64,000 nucleotides of DNA from F22 sp963678855 (GTDB lineage Bacteria; Bacteroidota; Bacteroidia; Bacteroidales; Bacteroidaceae): contig OY787448.1 of the NCBI GenBank assembly GCA_963678855.1, positions 1,364,001 to 1,428,000 of the forward strand, written 5' to 3'. Shown piece by piece: positions 35,019 through 44,598 of the stretch. The position numbers and the translations under genes were made by a program. Under the pieces are notes generated by a model, which was not told the DNA's origin, did not search any database, and saw nothing but the letters and a program-made list of their open reading frames with translations. Every line of letters starts with the position of its first letter. Position 1 is the stretch's first letter.

Positions 35019-36617
35019 ATGGCAAATCTAGATTTAACTAAGTATGGGATCACTGGCACTACAGAGATCGTTCGTAATCCATCTTTTGATGTACTCTATG
35101 CTGAAGAGACTAAACCATCTCTTCAAGGTTTTGAAAAAGCACAACTAACTGAACTTGGCGCACTAAACGTAATGACGGGAGTCTACACTGGACGCTCACC
35201 TAAAGATAAGTTCTTAGTGAAGAACGAAGCTTCTAAGGATGTATGGTGGACTTCTGATGAATTTCCTAACGACAACAAGCCTTGTACTGAGGAGGCTTGG
35301 GAGGACATGCGTAAAAAAGCAATCAAACAACTTAGTGGACCTAAGAAGCTTTTCGTTGTAGACACATATAGTGGTGCAAACGAAAACTCTCGACTAAAGG
35401 TACGCTTCATTATGGAAGTTGCTTGGCAAGCACATTTTGTAACAAACATGTTTATCCGTCCTACCGCCGAAGAATTAGAAACATACGAACCTGATTTCGT
35501 AAGCTTCAACGCTTCTAAAGCAAAGGTAGATAATTATAAAGAACTAGGTATCAACTCAGAAACTGCTTCTGTGTTTAACCTAGCATGTAAAGAACAAGTG
35601 ATTTTGAACACTTGGTATGGTGGTGAAATGAAGAAAGGTATCTTTGCTATGATGCACTTCTATCTTCCACTTCAAGGCATTGCTACGATGCACTGTTCTG
35701 CAAATATGAGCCATGATGGCGAAACAGCTATCTTCTTTGGTTTATCTGGCACAGGTAAAACAACTCTTTCGACCGACCCTAAGCGTCTACTTATCGGTGA
35801 CGATGAACATGGTTGGGATGATGATGGTGTCTTCAACTTTGAGGGAGGTTGCTACGCTAAGGTAATCAATCTTGACAAAGAAAGTGAGCCAGACATCTAT
35901 AACGCTATTAAGCGTGACGCTCTTCTTGAAAATGTCACAGTTGACGAAAATGGAAAGATTGACTTTGATGACAATTCGGTAACTGAGAACACTCGTGTTT
36001 CTTATCCGATTCATCATATCAACAACATCAAGTTACCATCTAAGGGGCCTGGTGCAAAACAGGTTATTTTCTTGTCTGCGGATGCCTTTGGTGTGTTACC
36101 TCCAGTATCCATCTTGACTCCTGAACAAGCTCAGTACTACTTCTTATCTGGATTTACGGCTAAACTGGCTGGTACTGAACGTGGTATCACTTCACCTCAG
36201 CCTACTTTCTCAGCTTGTTTCGGCGCAGCTTTCCTTTCTCTTCACCCTACAAAATATGGTGAAGAACTAGTAAAGAAAATGGAAGCTTGTGGTGCGACTG
36301 CATATCTTGTAAACACTGGCTGGAATGGTAGTGGGAAGCGTATTTCTATCAAAGATACTCGTGGTATTATTGATGCTATCCTTGATGGCTCTATCGACAA
36401 GGCTGAAACTAAAACTATCCCTTATTTCAACTTTGTAGTTCCTACTGCACTTCACGGTGTAGACCCTAGCATACTTGACCCACGTGACACATATGCTACC
36501 CCAGAAGAATGGAATGAAAAGGCGGAGAATCTTGCAGCTATGTTTATTAAGAACTTTGATAAGTTTACTGGTAATGATGCAGGTAAGGCACTAGTTGCTG
36601 CTGGACCTAAATTGTAG
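35019..36617 (+). CDS. pckA: Phosphoenolpyruvate carboxykinase (ATP)
   Basis: 532 residues. The ATP-dependent enzyme interconverts oxaloacetate and PEP; in fermenting Bacteroidales it typically runs towards oxaloacetate, fixing CO2 and making ATP on the way to succinate. The kinase loop FFGLSGTGKTTLS lies near 240-252, followed by LIGDDEHGWDDDGVFNFEGG, which carries the metal-binding Asp residues. NTGWNGSGKRI and the arginine-rich substrate loop TGRSPKDKF are also present. Codon use is highly biased. It is monocistronic with a strong terminator. Confidence 0.96.
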   Translation: MANLDLTKYGITGTTEIVRNPSFDVLYAEETKPSLQGFEKAQLTELGALNVMTGVYTGRSPKDKFLVKNEASKDVWWTSDEFPNDNKPCTEEAWEDMRKKAIKQLSGPKKLFVVDTYSGANENSRLKVRFIMEVAWQAHFVTNMFIRPTAEELETYEPDFVSFNASKAKVDNYKELGINSETASVFNLACKEQVILNTWYGGEMKKGIFAMMHFYLPLQGIATMHCSANMSHDGETAIFFGLSGTGKTTLSTDPKRLLIGDDEHGWDDDGVFNFEGGCYAKVINLDKESEPDIYNAIKRDALLENVTVDENGKIDFDDNSVTENTRVSYPIHHINNIKLPSKGPGAKQVIFLSADAFGVLPPVSILTPEQAQYYFLSGFTAKLAGTERGITSPQPTFSACFGAAFLSLHPTKYGEELVKKMEACGATAYLVNTGWNGSGKRISIKDTRGIIDAILDGSIDKAETKTIPYFNFVVPTALHGVDPSILDPRDTYATPEEWNEKAENLAAMFIKNFDKFTGNDAGKALVAAGPKL

Positions 36618-36639
36618 ACATCTATTACAACAACAATAT

Positions 36640-36679
36640 GAGCTGGTATATCAAAAAGGTGATATACCAGCTCTTTTTT
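36640..36679 (+). terminator. pckA terminator
   Basis: Perfect 14-bp stem GAGCTGGTATATCA / TGATATACCAGCTC (36640-36653 with 36660-36673), 6-base loop, T6. Confidence 0.95.
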
Positions 36680-36756
36680 ACGCGGTTAATTATAATATTA
36701 CATGATATTCTATTGTTTTAGATTGATTTGCCCCCTATTCATCACCAAGTTATTAG

Positions 36757-36764
36757 TACATTTG
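36757..36764 (+). promoter_or_regulatory. lacZ promoter (-7 box)
   Basis: TACATTTG matches TAnnTTTG. TTTG at 36727 is 26 bases upstream, too far for consensus. The box favours ATG 36805 over 36781 as the start. Confidence 0.4.
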
Positions 36765-36804
36765 TCCATATCAATACAACATGTATCCTAAAATCATACG
36801 ATTA

Positions 36805-39800
36805 ATGAAAAAATTACTCCTCGCAGCTGCAATGATGGCTACTGCAACAAGCTTACCCACAACAACCGTATGGGCGGCTGGTCCAGAAAATGAGTGGCAC
36901 AACTCTACAATTAATGAAGTCAACCGCTTGCCTATGCATGCGGCATACTTTGCTTATGAGAGCATGGATATGGCACAAAATGGTCAAATGAACCAATCCC
37001 AAAACCTACTTTCACTGAATGGCCAATGGGCTTTTAACTGGGTCAAAAATGCTGACCAACGCCCTACCGATTTCTACACTGTAGGTTACAATGACAAAGG
37101 ATGGGACAGCATGCCTGTACCAGGCATCTGGGAACTTCATGGCTATGGCGATCCTTTATATAAGAATTCAGGATTTGCGTGGGCCAACGACTTTACAAAC
37201 AACCCACCTGAAGTACCTAACAGCAACAACCACGTCGGTTCGTACCGACGCACCATGACGGTTCCTGCATCGTGGAAAGGTAGACGCATCGTGGCCCACT
37301 TCGGTTCAGTCACTAGTAATATCTACCTATGGGTCAACGGCAAATACGTGGGCTATAGCGAAGATTCTAAGCTAGAGGCTGAGTTTGATTTGACACGCTA
37401 CCTAAAGCCAGGACAAGATAACTTAATCGCTTTCCAAAGTTTCCGTTGGTGCGATGGTTCATACCTAGAAGATCAAGACTTCTGGCGTTATTCTGGAGTA
37501 GGTCGTGATTGCTACCTATACTCTACTCCTAAAAAGCATATTGCCGATATACGTGTACAAACGACCTTAGATGATGATTACCAAGATGCTACTCTTGAAA
37601 CAAGCATCCAAATGAAAGGCAGTGGCACAGTAGCTCTTCGCCTTGAAGATGCTAATGGAGAACTAGTAAGCGAGCAAGAAGTACAAGCGAGCAATGGAGA
37701 ACTCAAATTAAGCATGCCAGTAATGAGTCCTGCAAAATGGAGTGCTGAATCACCTACTCTATACACATTATATGTAAGCCATACCCAAAGCCAAAAAGTC
37801 ACTGAGGTAATTCCTGTGAAGGTCGGTTTCCGCAGCACAGAAATCAAGAATGGCCAGATGTTAATCAACGGCCAGCCGGTGCTTATCAAGGGAGCTAACC
37901 GCCACGAACTAGACCCTGATGGAGGATACGTAGTCTCTGAGGCTCGCATGATACAAGACATTCTTCGCATGAAGGAACTTAATATCAATGCAGTACGTAC
38001 ATGCCACTATCCAGACGACAACAGATGGTATGAACTATGTGACCAATATGGTATCTATGTTACAGCAGAAGCCAATGTAGAAAGTCACGGCATGGGTTAT
38101 GATTCTAAAACATTAGCGAAGAATCTCGCCTTTAAGAAAGCACACCTTGAGCGCAACCTTAGAAACGTTGCGAGAAACTACAATCACCCCTCTGTGATTG
38201 CATGGTCACTAGGTAATGAGGCAGGTATGGGTGAGAACTTTATCGCTTCGTATAAAGCGGTTAAAGCAGATGATACAACGCGTCCATGTCAATACGAACG
38301 TGGCGGGATGGAAAATGAATTTACGGATGTGGTATGTCCTATGTACCTAGATTACGAAGGGGCTATCAAATATTGCGAAAACCACAATGACCGTCCATTG
38401 ATTCAATGTGAGTATGCCCACGCTATGGGAAACTCTATGGGTGGCCTAGACTACTACTGGGAACTAATCCGCAAATATCCTAATTACCAAGGTGGATATA
38501 TCTGGGACTTCGTGGATCAAAGCCTACGTGAATACACCAAAGATGGCCGCATGTACTATAGCTATGGTGGGGACTACAACCCATATGATGCTAGTGACAA
38601 TAACTTCCTAGATAATGGTATCATCTCTCCAGACCGTTTGTTTAACCCACATGCAGATGAAGTAAAATACCAATACCAATCTATCTGGGTGAAAGAAGTA
38701 GACCTAAACAAAGGACTAGCTCAAATTTACAATGAGCACTTCTTTGTCCCTGCGACACAACTGCTACGCTGGACGATTCTAGAAAATGGTCACGAGATTG
38801 CTACTGAAGATGTCACAACTTTGAATATCGCACCACAAGCGACCAATGCCGTGCAACTAAACATCCCTGATGTGATGCGTGCACGTCCTGCACAAAACAA
38901 AGATGCTGAATACCTTATTAATATCAGCTTCTGCAACAAGCTAGCCGATGGCATCCTACCTGCTGGTTATGAAGTAGCTAAAGCGCAACTGCCACTCAAT
39001 ACGTACGAACTGCCTGCTATCGACACAAGCAATTATAGTTTGGCACACAGCGCTCCTAGTGCTCCTACTATTGACGACAGCAACGCCAATCGTCTACGCA
39101 TTGTAGGTGATAATTTCCAAATGGATTGGGACAAGCAATCGGGCTATCTAAGTAAATACGTCGTAAATGACATCTCCATGATGGCATGTGGTGCTGCATT
39201 GACTCCTAACTTCTGGCGTGCTGGTACAGACAACGATTATGGTGCTCGTCTACAAAACAAATACGCTGTATGGAAAAATATTACATTGAAACTGCAAAAG
39301 CTGAATGCAACAACTAAAGATGGACTTGTAGAAGTCAAAGCATCTTATAAACTTCCTGCTGTAAAGGGTACCCTAACTCTACACTATATTATTAATAATG
39401 TAGGAGAAATTGAAGTGACACAAGAAATGTCAGCACAGTCTAAAGGCAAAGCAGATATGTACCGCTTCGGCATGAAAATGCAAATGCCATATACGATGGA
39501 CTGGAGTACATACTACGGCCGTGGTCCTGTAGAAAGCTATGCCGACCGTAAAACTTCTGCATTCGTAGGAATCTACTCACAAAAAGCTGATGAGATGTAT
39601 TACCCATACATCCGTCCTCAAGAAACAGGTAGCCATACCAATCTACGTTGGTGGAACCAAACGAATCTTGCTGGTCAAGGCCTACGTGTAGTGAGCGACA
39701 AGACCTTTACAGCATCAGCCTTACACTATACTGTAGATATGCTTGATGATGGCCCTAAGAAAGACCAACGACACGGTACTCTTGTAGAAAAAGCAAACTA

Positions 39801-39978
39801 TACAACACTATGTATTGATGCTGTACAAACGGGACTAGGTTGTGTGAATAGCTGGGGACGTCTTCCTCAAGAGTACACGCAGGTACAAGGCGATGACACT
39901 CACCGTTTCCGCTTTAAATTGTCTCCTGTCATGCATGCTTTCCCTAGCATCAAAGCTGGATACCAAATCATGAAATAG
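36805..39978 (+). CDS. lacZ: Exported glycoside hydrolase family 2 beta-galactosidase
   Basis: 1057 residues from ATG 36805; an upstream in-frame ATG at 36781 would be too close to the promoter box and delay the signal peptide (MKKLLLAAAMMATATSLPTT). Domains follow E. coli LacZ order: sugar-binding jelly roll, Ig-like domain, TIM barrel, second Ig-like domain and the C-terminal beta-galactosidase small-chain domain. The acid/base is Glu472 in WSLGNEAG and the nucleophile Glu536 in LIQCEYAHAMGNS. The signal peptide puts it in the periplasm or on the surface. No SusC/SusD pair or sugar regulator is adjacent, so it is not in an obvious polysaccharide-utilisation locus. Substrate may be lactose or host/plant galactosides. 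Confidence 0.94.
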   Translation: MKKLLLAAAMMATATSLPTTTVWAAGPENEWHNSTINEVNRLPMHAAYFAYESMDMAQNGQMNQSQNLLSLNGQWAFNWVKNADQRPTDFYTVGYNDKGWDSMPVPGIWELHGYGDPLYKNSGFAWANDFTNNPPEVPNSNNHVGSYRRTMTVPASWKGRRIVAHFGSVTSNIYLWVNGKYVGYSEDSKLEAEFDLTRYLKPGQDNLIAFQSFRWCDGSYLEDQDFWRYSGVGRDCYLYSTPKKHIADIRVQTTLDDDYQDATLETSIQMKGSGTVALRLEDANGELVSEQEVQASNGELKLSMPVMSPAKWSAESPTLYTLYVSHTQSQKVTEVIPVKVGFRSTEIKNGQMLINGQPVLIKGANRHELDPDGGYVVSEARMIQDILRMKELNINAVRTCHYPDDNRWYELCDQYGIYVTAEANVESHGMGYDSKTLAKNLAFKKAHLERNLRNVARNYNHPSVIAWSLGNEAGMGENFIASYKAVKADDTTRPCQYERGGMENEFTDVVCPMYLDYEGAIKYCENHNDRPLIQCEYAHAMGNSMGGLDYYWELIRKYPNYQGGYIWDFVDQSLREYTKDGRMYYSYGGDYNPYDASDNNFLDNGIISPDRLFNPHADEVKYQYQSIWVKEVDLNKGLAQIYNEHFFVPATQLLRWTILENGHEIATEDVTTLNIAPQATNAVQLNIPDVMRARPAQNKDAEYLINISFCNKLADGILPAGYEVAKAQLPLNTYELPAIDTSNYSLAHSAPSAPTIDDSNANRLRIVGDNFQMDWDKQSGYLSKYVVNDISMMACGAALTPNFWRAGTDNDYGARLQNKYAVWKNITLKLQKLNATTKDGLVEVKASYKLPAVKGTLTLHYIINNVGEIEVTQEMSAQSKGKADMYRFGMKMQMPYTMDWSTYYGRGPVESYADRKTSAFVGIYSQKADEMYYPYIRPQETGSHTNLRWWNQTNLAGQGLRVVSDKTFTASALHYTVDMLDDGPKKDQRHGTLVEKANYTTLCIDAVQTGLGCVNSWGRLPQEYTQVQGDDTHRFRFKLSPVMHAFPSIKAGYQIMK

Positions 39979-40012
39979 AGCTTTAGATACACTTATTTGC
40001 TCCGAAATATGT

Positions 40013-40058
40013 AGCGGGCCTGTCGAAACTATATTTTCGACAGGCCCGCTTTCCTTTG
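40013..40058 (+). terminator. lacZ terminator
   Basis: 16-bp stem: AGCGGGCCTGTCGAAA (40013-40028) with TTTCGACAGGCCCGCT (40035-40050), then a T-rich tail. Confidence 0.93.
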
Positions 40059-40080
40059 CATTAGTCCTAACCTTAAATGG

Positions 40081-40114
40081 AATCTATCGACCAATCGCCA
40101 TTGGTCGATAGATT
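40081..40114. repeat. Perfect 15-bp inverted repeat
   Basis: AATCTATCGACCAAT (40081-40095) and its exact complement (40100-40114) flank the loop CGCC, followed by TTCTTC. It sits between the lacZ and secDF terminators in a 326-bp gap with no gene. It could be a third terminator, a protein-binding palindrome or a relic. Confidence 0.7.
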
Positions 40115-40239
40115 TCTTCAAGAGCTGCAACAGTTAGCAAGCATAGCACACTTGTTAGCGACCTTATACACAACTGGCTTAGTACAACTCCTCTTAGCTT
40201 CTACTAGAAGGCAAGAAGACTTGTCGTATAACCGAAAAA

Positions 40240-40272
40240 AGAGGGTGCCAAAACCAAGTTTTGACACCCTCT
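40240..40272 (-). terminator. secDF terminator
   Basis: AGAGGGTGCCAAAAC (40240-40254) pairs with GTTTTGACACCCTCT (40258-40272), loop CAA, with T6 on the minus-strand side. It also could stop plus-strand transcription. Confidence 0.88.
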
Positions 40273-40305
40273 CGATATATTATATCTTATAGGATATATA
40301 GCTTA

Positions 40306-43300
40306 TTAAGCCTTCTTTTCCATGCCCTTTTGCATAGTGTATGCAATTGGAGCAGCTAGGAATAAAGAAGATAGTGTACCGATTACTACACCAAGAATCA
40401 TCGCAAACGAGAAACTACGGATTGAATCACCACCTAGAATGAAGATACAAACAAGTACGATCAATGTAGAAACAGAAGTACTGATTGTACGAGCCAAAGT
40501 AGTATTCAATGAATCGTTAAACACTTGGATCTTATCGTGCTTAGGATACAAGCCGAAGAACTCACGGATACGGTCAAAGATAACCACCTTATCATTGATA
40601 GAGTAACCAATCGCTGTCAAAATCGCACCAATAAATGTTTGGTCAACCTCAAGTGAGAATGGCAACCATCCCCAACCGATAGCGTAGATACCCATGATAA
40701 GCAATGTATCACTTGTCAATGCAAGTACAGAACCTACAGAGTAAGAGATGTTACGGAAACGGAACAAGATATACAATGCAATAGCCAATAGTGAAAGCAC
40801 TACAGACCATACAGCTGATACCTTAATATCCTCTGCAATAGTAGGACCTACCTTTTGAGAACTTACGATGCTACCACCGACAGCAGTATCACGGTTTTGG
40901 AAATCTTCTAGGGTAGTAGAAGGAGCTAGCTTAGACTTCAATGCCTTGAAGATGATAGCTTCCATTTGGTTATCTGCCTCAGTAGAGTTGTTTTCGATAT
41001 CGAAGTTAGTAGATACACGAACTGTTTGACCGTCACCACCTAGAGCGATTACACTTACTGTCGCATCTGCGCTCTTTGTTTCATCAGCAGCAGCTACAGT
41101 TTTGATTTCAGCCTTAACAAGCTTCTCGATGTTCTCTGGAACTACCTTCTGGTCAAATACGACCTTGTAGTTACGACCACCAGTAAAGTCAATACTTTGA
41201 CTCATACCACGAGTAAACAAGAAACCTAGAGCAACAACGATTAGTACGCCGAATACAGCGAATGACTTCTTAGCGTTGCCCATAAAGTTGAACTTAGAAT
41301 CAACCATCATGTTCTTGCTGAATGCAGACGTGAACGTCAAGTTCAACATCTTATCCTTAGCCATGAAGTGTTCGTATACCAAGCGAGTCATAAATACTGC
41401 TGTAAAGAACGAACAGATGATACCGATGATCAATGTAGTGGCAAAACCACGGATAGGACCAGTACCGAAGTTGAACAGGATGATACCTGTGATGATAGAA
41501 GTCAAGTTGGAGTCAAAAATCGCAGAAAGGGCGTTTTTGTAACCATCAGTAAGAGCAAGTTTCACACCCTTTCCACCGCGCAACTCTTCCTTCGTACGTT
41601 CGTAAATCAATACGTTCGCATCCACGGCCATACCCAGTGTCAAGACCATACCGGCAATACCCGACATTGTCAAGGCTGCTTGGAATGAAGCTAGGATACC
41701 TAGTGTAAAGAAGAAGTTCAAGATTAAGGCTGCGTTAGCAATCATACCTGGAACCAAACCATACATCATGCACATGTAAATCATAAGAAGTACAAGGGCT
41801 ACAACGAATGAAATGAAACCTGCACGGATAGAAGCCGCACCAAGGGATGGACCTACGATATCATCCGATACGATCTTAGCTGGAGCTGGCATACGACCAG
41901 ACTTCAATACGTTTGCCAAGTCCTTCGCCTCTTCTGGAGTAAAGCTACCAGATATTTGTGAGCTACCACCTGTAATCTCAGTATTTACGTTAGGTGCAGA
42001 ATATACAGTACCATCTAGTACGATAGCTACACACTTGTTGATATTATCTTTTGTTACCTTCGCCCATTTCTTAGCACCTTGAGTGTTCATAGTCATACTA
42101 ACTACTGGCTCAGAAGTACGTTGGTCGAATTCGTCGCGAGCGTCAGTTACCACATCACCTTCCAAAGCAGGAAGCATGCGGTTTGACTTACTAGACTTGA
42201 TAGCATACAAAGCAAAGCCCATTGGATCGCCGTTGCGATCTTTCTCAGCTTTCACACCCCAGTGAAGAGCAAGTGCCTTAGGCGCATCAACTGTAGACTT
42301 ACGAAAACAATCCATAACTAGCGCAGTATCTTGCTTAGCTACATAACCTAGGATAGGACCACGACCGCTATTTGCTTGACGAGCAAACATAGCCATCATT
42401 TGTGCTACACGCATATCTTGAGAAGCCACTTGGCTAGCTACACTTTCTTCTGTAGTTTCAGCAGCAAGCTTAGACTTCAAGTCATCTGTTGCTGGGGCAT
42501 CTGCTTCAACCTTAGCTGTATCAGCAGCAGCTGATTGATTTGCCTTTTCAGCAGCTACTTGAGCAGCAGCATTTACGAAAGGAGCAATAGCTTGAAGATC
42601 TTGAGTATACGTTGTCCAAAACTGAAGATTCGCACTACCTTGAAGTAGTTTACGTACACGCTCTGGGTCTTTCACGCCTGGAAGTTCTACCATGATACGC
42701 CCCATCTTGTTCTCAAGCTTTTGGATACGAGGCTGAGTTACACCGAAACGGTCAATACGAGTACGCAGGACATTGAATGAGTTATTTACTGCATCTTCTA
42801 CACGGTCACGAAGTACTTTTTCTACTTCAGCATCAGTAGACTTTGCAGTGACAACACCACGTAGCTTAGCTGTAGCGAAGATTGCTGCAAGTGGTTTTTT
42901 ATCGGCTTGCTTGTTATAGTGCTTCATGAAAAGCGATACATAATCCTCTTGCGAGTGATTTTGTTCTTTGCTTGCCTCAGCAATTGCTGTCTTGAAACCA
43001 GCATCTTGATTATCTTCAGAAAGTTGCTTCAACACATCAGCTACTTCCACTTGAAGAATGGCATTCATACCACCCTTAAGGTCAAGACCTAAGTTGATTT
43101 CTTGCTTTTGACAAGACTTGTAGTCGTACCACAACCACACCGTGCCTTTTGAGATAGAATCAATAAAATGTTCTCTCTTAGTCTGATCAACTGAGCCATC
43201 TACCATTGCATATTTGTCGGCTTTTTTACCGATACGGTAGGTAACTACAGAGAATGACAAGTAGAACAAGCATACGAGAGTCAATGCCATTGCAAAGACT

Positions 43301-43323
43301 TTTACGAATCCTTTGTTTTGCAT
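40306..43323 (-). CDS. secDF: SecD-SecF fusion protein-export membrane protein
   Basis: 1005 residues. SecDF uses the proton gradient to complete Sec-dependent export. The SecD half (about 1-600) has one N-terminal membrane helix, a large periplasmic P1 domain starting with LGLDLKGGMNAILQVEV, an Ala-rich low-complexity insert (about 230-300), and a five-helix bundle (LTLGMAVDANVLIYERTKEELR). The SecF half starts near 690 (SIDFTGGRNYKVVFDQKV) with its own periplasmic domain and five helices (TAIGYSINDKVVIFDRIRE). Fusion is the normal state in Bacteroidota. A -7 box lies at 43372-43379. It is the only Sec gene here. Confidence 0.96.
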   Translation of the reverse strand: MQNKGFVKVFAMALTLVCLFYLSFSVVTYRIGKKADKYAMVDGSVDQTKREHFIDSISKGTVWLWYDYKSCQKQEINLGLDLKGGMNAILQVEVADVLKQLSEDNQDAGFKTAIAEASKEQNHSQEDYVSLFMKHYNKQADKKPLAAIFATAKLRGVVTAKSTDAEVEKVLRDRVEDAVNNSFNVLRTRIDRFGVTQPRIQKLENKMGRIMVELPGVKDPERVRKLLQGSANLQFWTTYTQDLQAIAPFVNAAAQVAAEKANQSAAADTAKVEADAPATDDLKSKLAAETTEESVASQVASQDMRVAQMMAMFARQANSGRGPILGYVAKQDTALVMDCFRKSTVDAPKALALHWGVKAEKDRNGDPMGFALYAIKSSKSNRMLPALEGDVVTDARDEFDQRTSEPVVSMTMNTQGAKKWAKVTKDNINKCVAIVLDGTVYSAPNVNTEITGGSSQISGSFTPEEAKDLANVLKSGRMPAPAKIVSDDIVGPSLGAASIRAGFISFVVALVLLMIYMCMMYGLVPGMIANAALILNFFFTLGILASFQAALTMSGIAGMVLTLGMAVDANVLIYERTKEELRGGKGVKLALTDGYKNALSAIFDSNLTSIITGIILFNFGTGPIRGFATTLIIGIICSFFTAVFMTRLVYEHFMAKDKMLNLTFTSAFSKNMMVDSKFNFMGNAKKSFAVFGVLIVVALGFLFTRGMSQSIDFTGGRNYKVVFDQKVVPENIEKLVKAEIKTVAAADETKSADATVSVIALGGDGQTVRVSTNFDIENNSTEADNQMEAIIFKALKSKLAPSTTLEDFQNRDTAVGGSIVSSQKVGPTIAEDIKVSAVWSVVLSLLAIALYILFRFRNISYSVGSVLALTSDTLLIMGIYAIGWGWLPFSLEVDQTFIGAILTAIGYSINDKVVIFDRIREFFGLYPKHDKIQVFNDSLNTTLARTISTSVSTLIVLVCIFILGGDSIRSFSFAMILGVVIGTLSSLFLAAPIAYTMQKGMEKKA

Positions 43324-43371
43324 GTTACTAATTTTTATATAATCATTTTGTTACTTTACTTCGCTGAGGTG

Positions 43372-43379
43372 CAAATATA
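43372..43379 (-). promoter_or_regulatory. secDF promoter (-7 box)
   Basis: Minus-strand TATATTTG, an exact TAnnTTTG match, 48 bases before the ATG. Confidence 0.45.
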
Positions 43380-43467
43380 GCCTTTTTTTCGGCTTTACCA
43401 TAAGAAGAAGGCGAATAATTACTTGTATATAGGGATTTAGAGGCCTTTTCATGGCTATTATCTTCAT

Positions 43468-44586
43468 TTACTCACTGAATTGAAACTTACATCTCATAGG
43501 ATAGTGGTCTGAAGCCGAAATTTTGCGATCTACGTGTGCAGAAAAGGGCTCAATATTTTCGCTCGTATACACATGATCAATACGTACATAAAAGTGATGT
43601 TTGTTGTATGTCGTCCCCACTCCACTGCCCACCTCTTCAAAGACGTTTGTCAAAGACTTTCGCAGCTCTCTATTGGTGTAAGACAATGGCGTATCATTCA
43701 TATCACCAGCCACTAGAACATGTTGATAATTTTGCTTTAGACTATCAATTTTATGCTTCAGTAAATCGACTTGTTTTGCTCGTGTCACACTTGCTTCGGT
43801 TAGTCTTTTGGGAATCTCATGTAGCTTAGTCATCACTTGCTCATCAGTGTACAAGCGTGAAATGGAATCAAACACCACACGATTCTCTTTTGTTAACTTA
43901 TTTGAGCACAAATGAGTGTTAACGACAAGCAAAGTATCGCGATTATTTTTACCCATTGTCACAACGTAGCAGCGCACTTCGGGTAATATATCTTTCTCAG
44001 GGAAGCTCCACTTCTTGATAATAGGATATCTAGAGAAGAAGGCTAGACGATTCTTTTTAGCCGTATTATCATAATAGGGATAATCTGACAAAACTTTACG
44101 TAAATCTTTCGATGTAAAATAGCGGATATTCTTCGTGTACCCCACCTCTTGGAGACAAATTAAATCCTCTCCACATTGTCCCAAATAGTCACCGATCACA
44201 TTACGTCCATTCTTTTTGTGATTGGTATTAAAGCCCATCACATTGTAGGTCAGCAGACTAAACTGACGACCTTGCTCTAGATTGATAAACCGTGAACTTT
44301 CTTTACCAAAATGAACAGGGCAATACATGCTTAGAGCTGGAAAAGCTAAGGCAAATGCAAGTATAGCTACCCATGTAACTCTATGCCAGGTCACTATCCC
44401 TCCTATAAGCACAATGAGATTTAGTAAAACAAAAACAGGAAACAATATACCAAAAGCTCCCACAAAGGATACTGATTCAGGGGAGATAAACGAAGAATAA
44501 GCAGTCAAAAGTAATCCGATAGCACAGATTAGAGCAAAAATAAGCACAACTGTTTGGACAAATCCAATAAGGAAATTTCTAATCAT
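43468..44586 (-). CDS. Membrane-anchored endonuclease/exonuclease/phosphatase family protein
   Basis: 372 residues. Three membrane segments lie in the first 90 residues (about 8-32, 41-65 and 69-88). The rest is an EEP (DNase I-like) domain: LLTYNVMGF, DLICLQEVG with the metal-binding Glu, VVNTHLCSN, VAGDMNDTPLSYTN and the terminal SDHYPMRC with catalytic Asp-His. The active-site residues look complete. The domain probably faces the periplasm. The substrate may be a nucleic acid, a phospholipid headgroup or another phosphodiester; the sequence does not decide. It is the third gene of an operon with two rhomboid proteases (12 bases after the second). Confidence 0.88.
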   Translation of the reverse strand: MIRNFLIGFVQTVVLIFALICAIGLLLTAYSSFISPESVSFVGAFGILFPVFVLLNLIVLIGGIVTWHRVTWVAILAFALAFPALSMYCPVHFGKESSRFINLEQGRQFSLLTYNVMGFNTNHKKNGRNVIGDYLGQCGEDLICLQEVGYTKNIRYFTSKDLRKVLSDYPYYDNTAKKNRLAFFSRYPIIKKWSFPEKDILPEVRCYVVTMGKNNRDTLLVVNTHLCSNKLTKENRVVFDSISRLYTDEQVMTKLHEIPKRLTEASVTRAKQVDLLKHKIDSLKQNYQHVLVAGDMNDTPLSYTNRELRKSLTNVFEEVGSGVGTTYNKHHFYVRIDHVYTSENIEPFSAHVDRKISASDHYPMRCKFQFSE

Positions 44587-44598
44587 ATCTAGTGTTTT

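Noticed and set aside
40077..40292. 71-codon open frame after lacZ
   Set aside because: It runs through a perfect palindrome and the secDF terminator, has no promoter box or family resemblance, and its composition is not protein-like.
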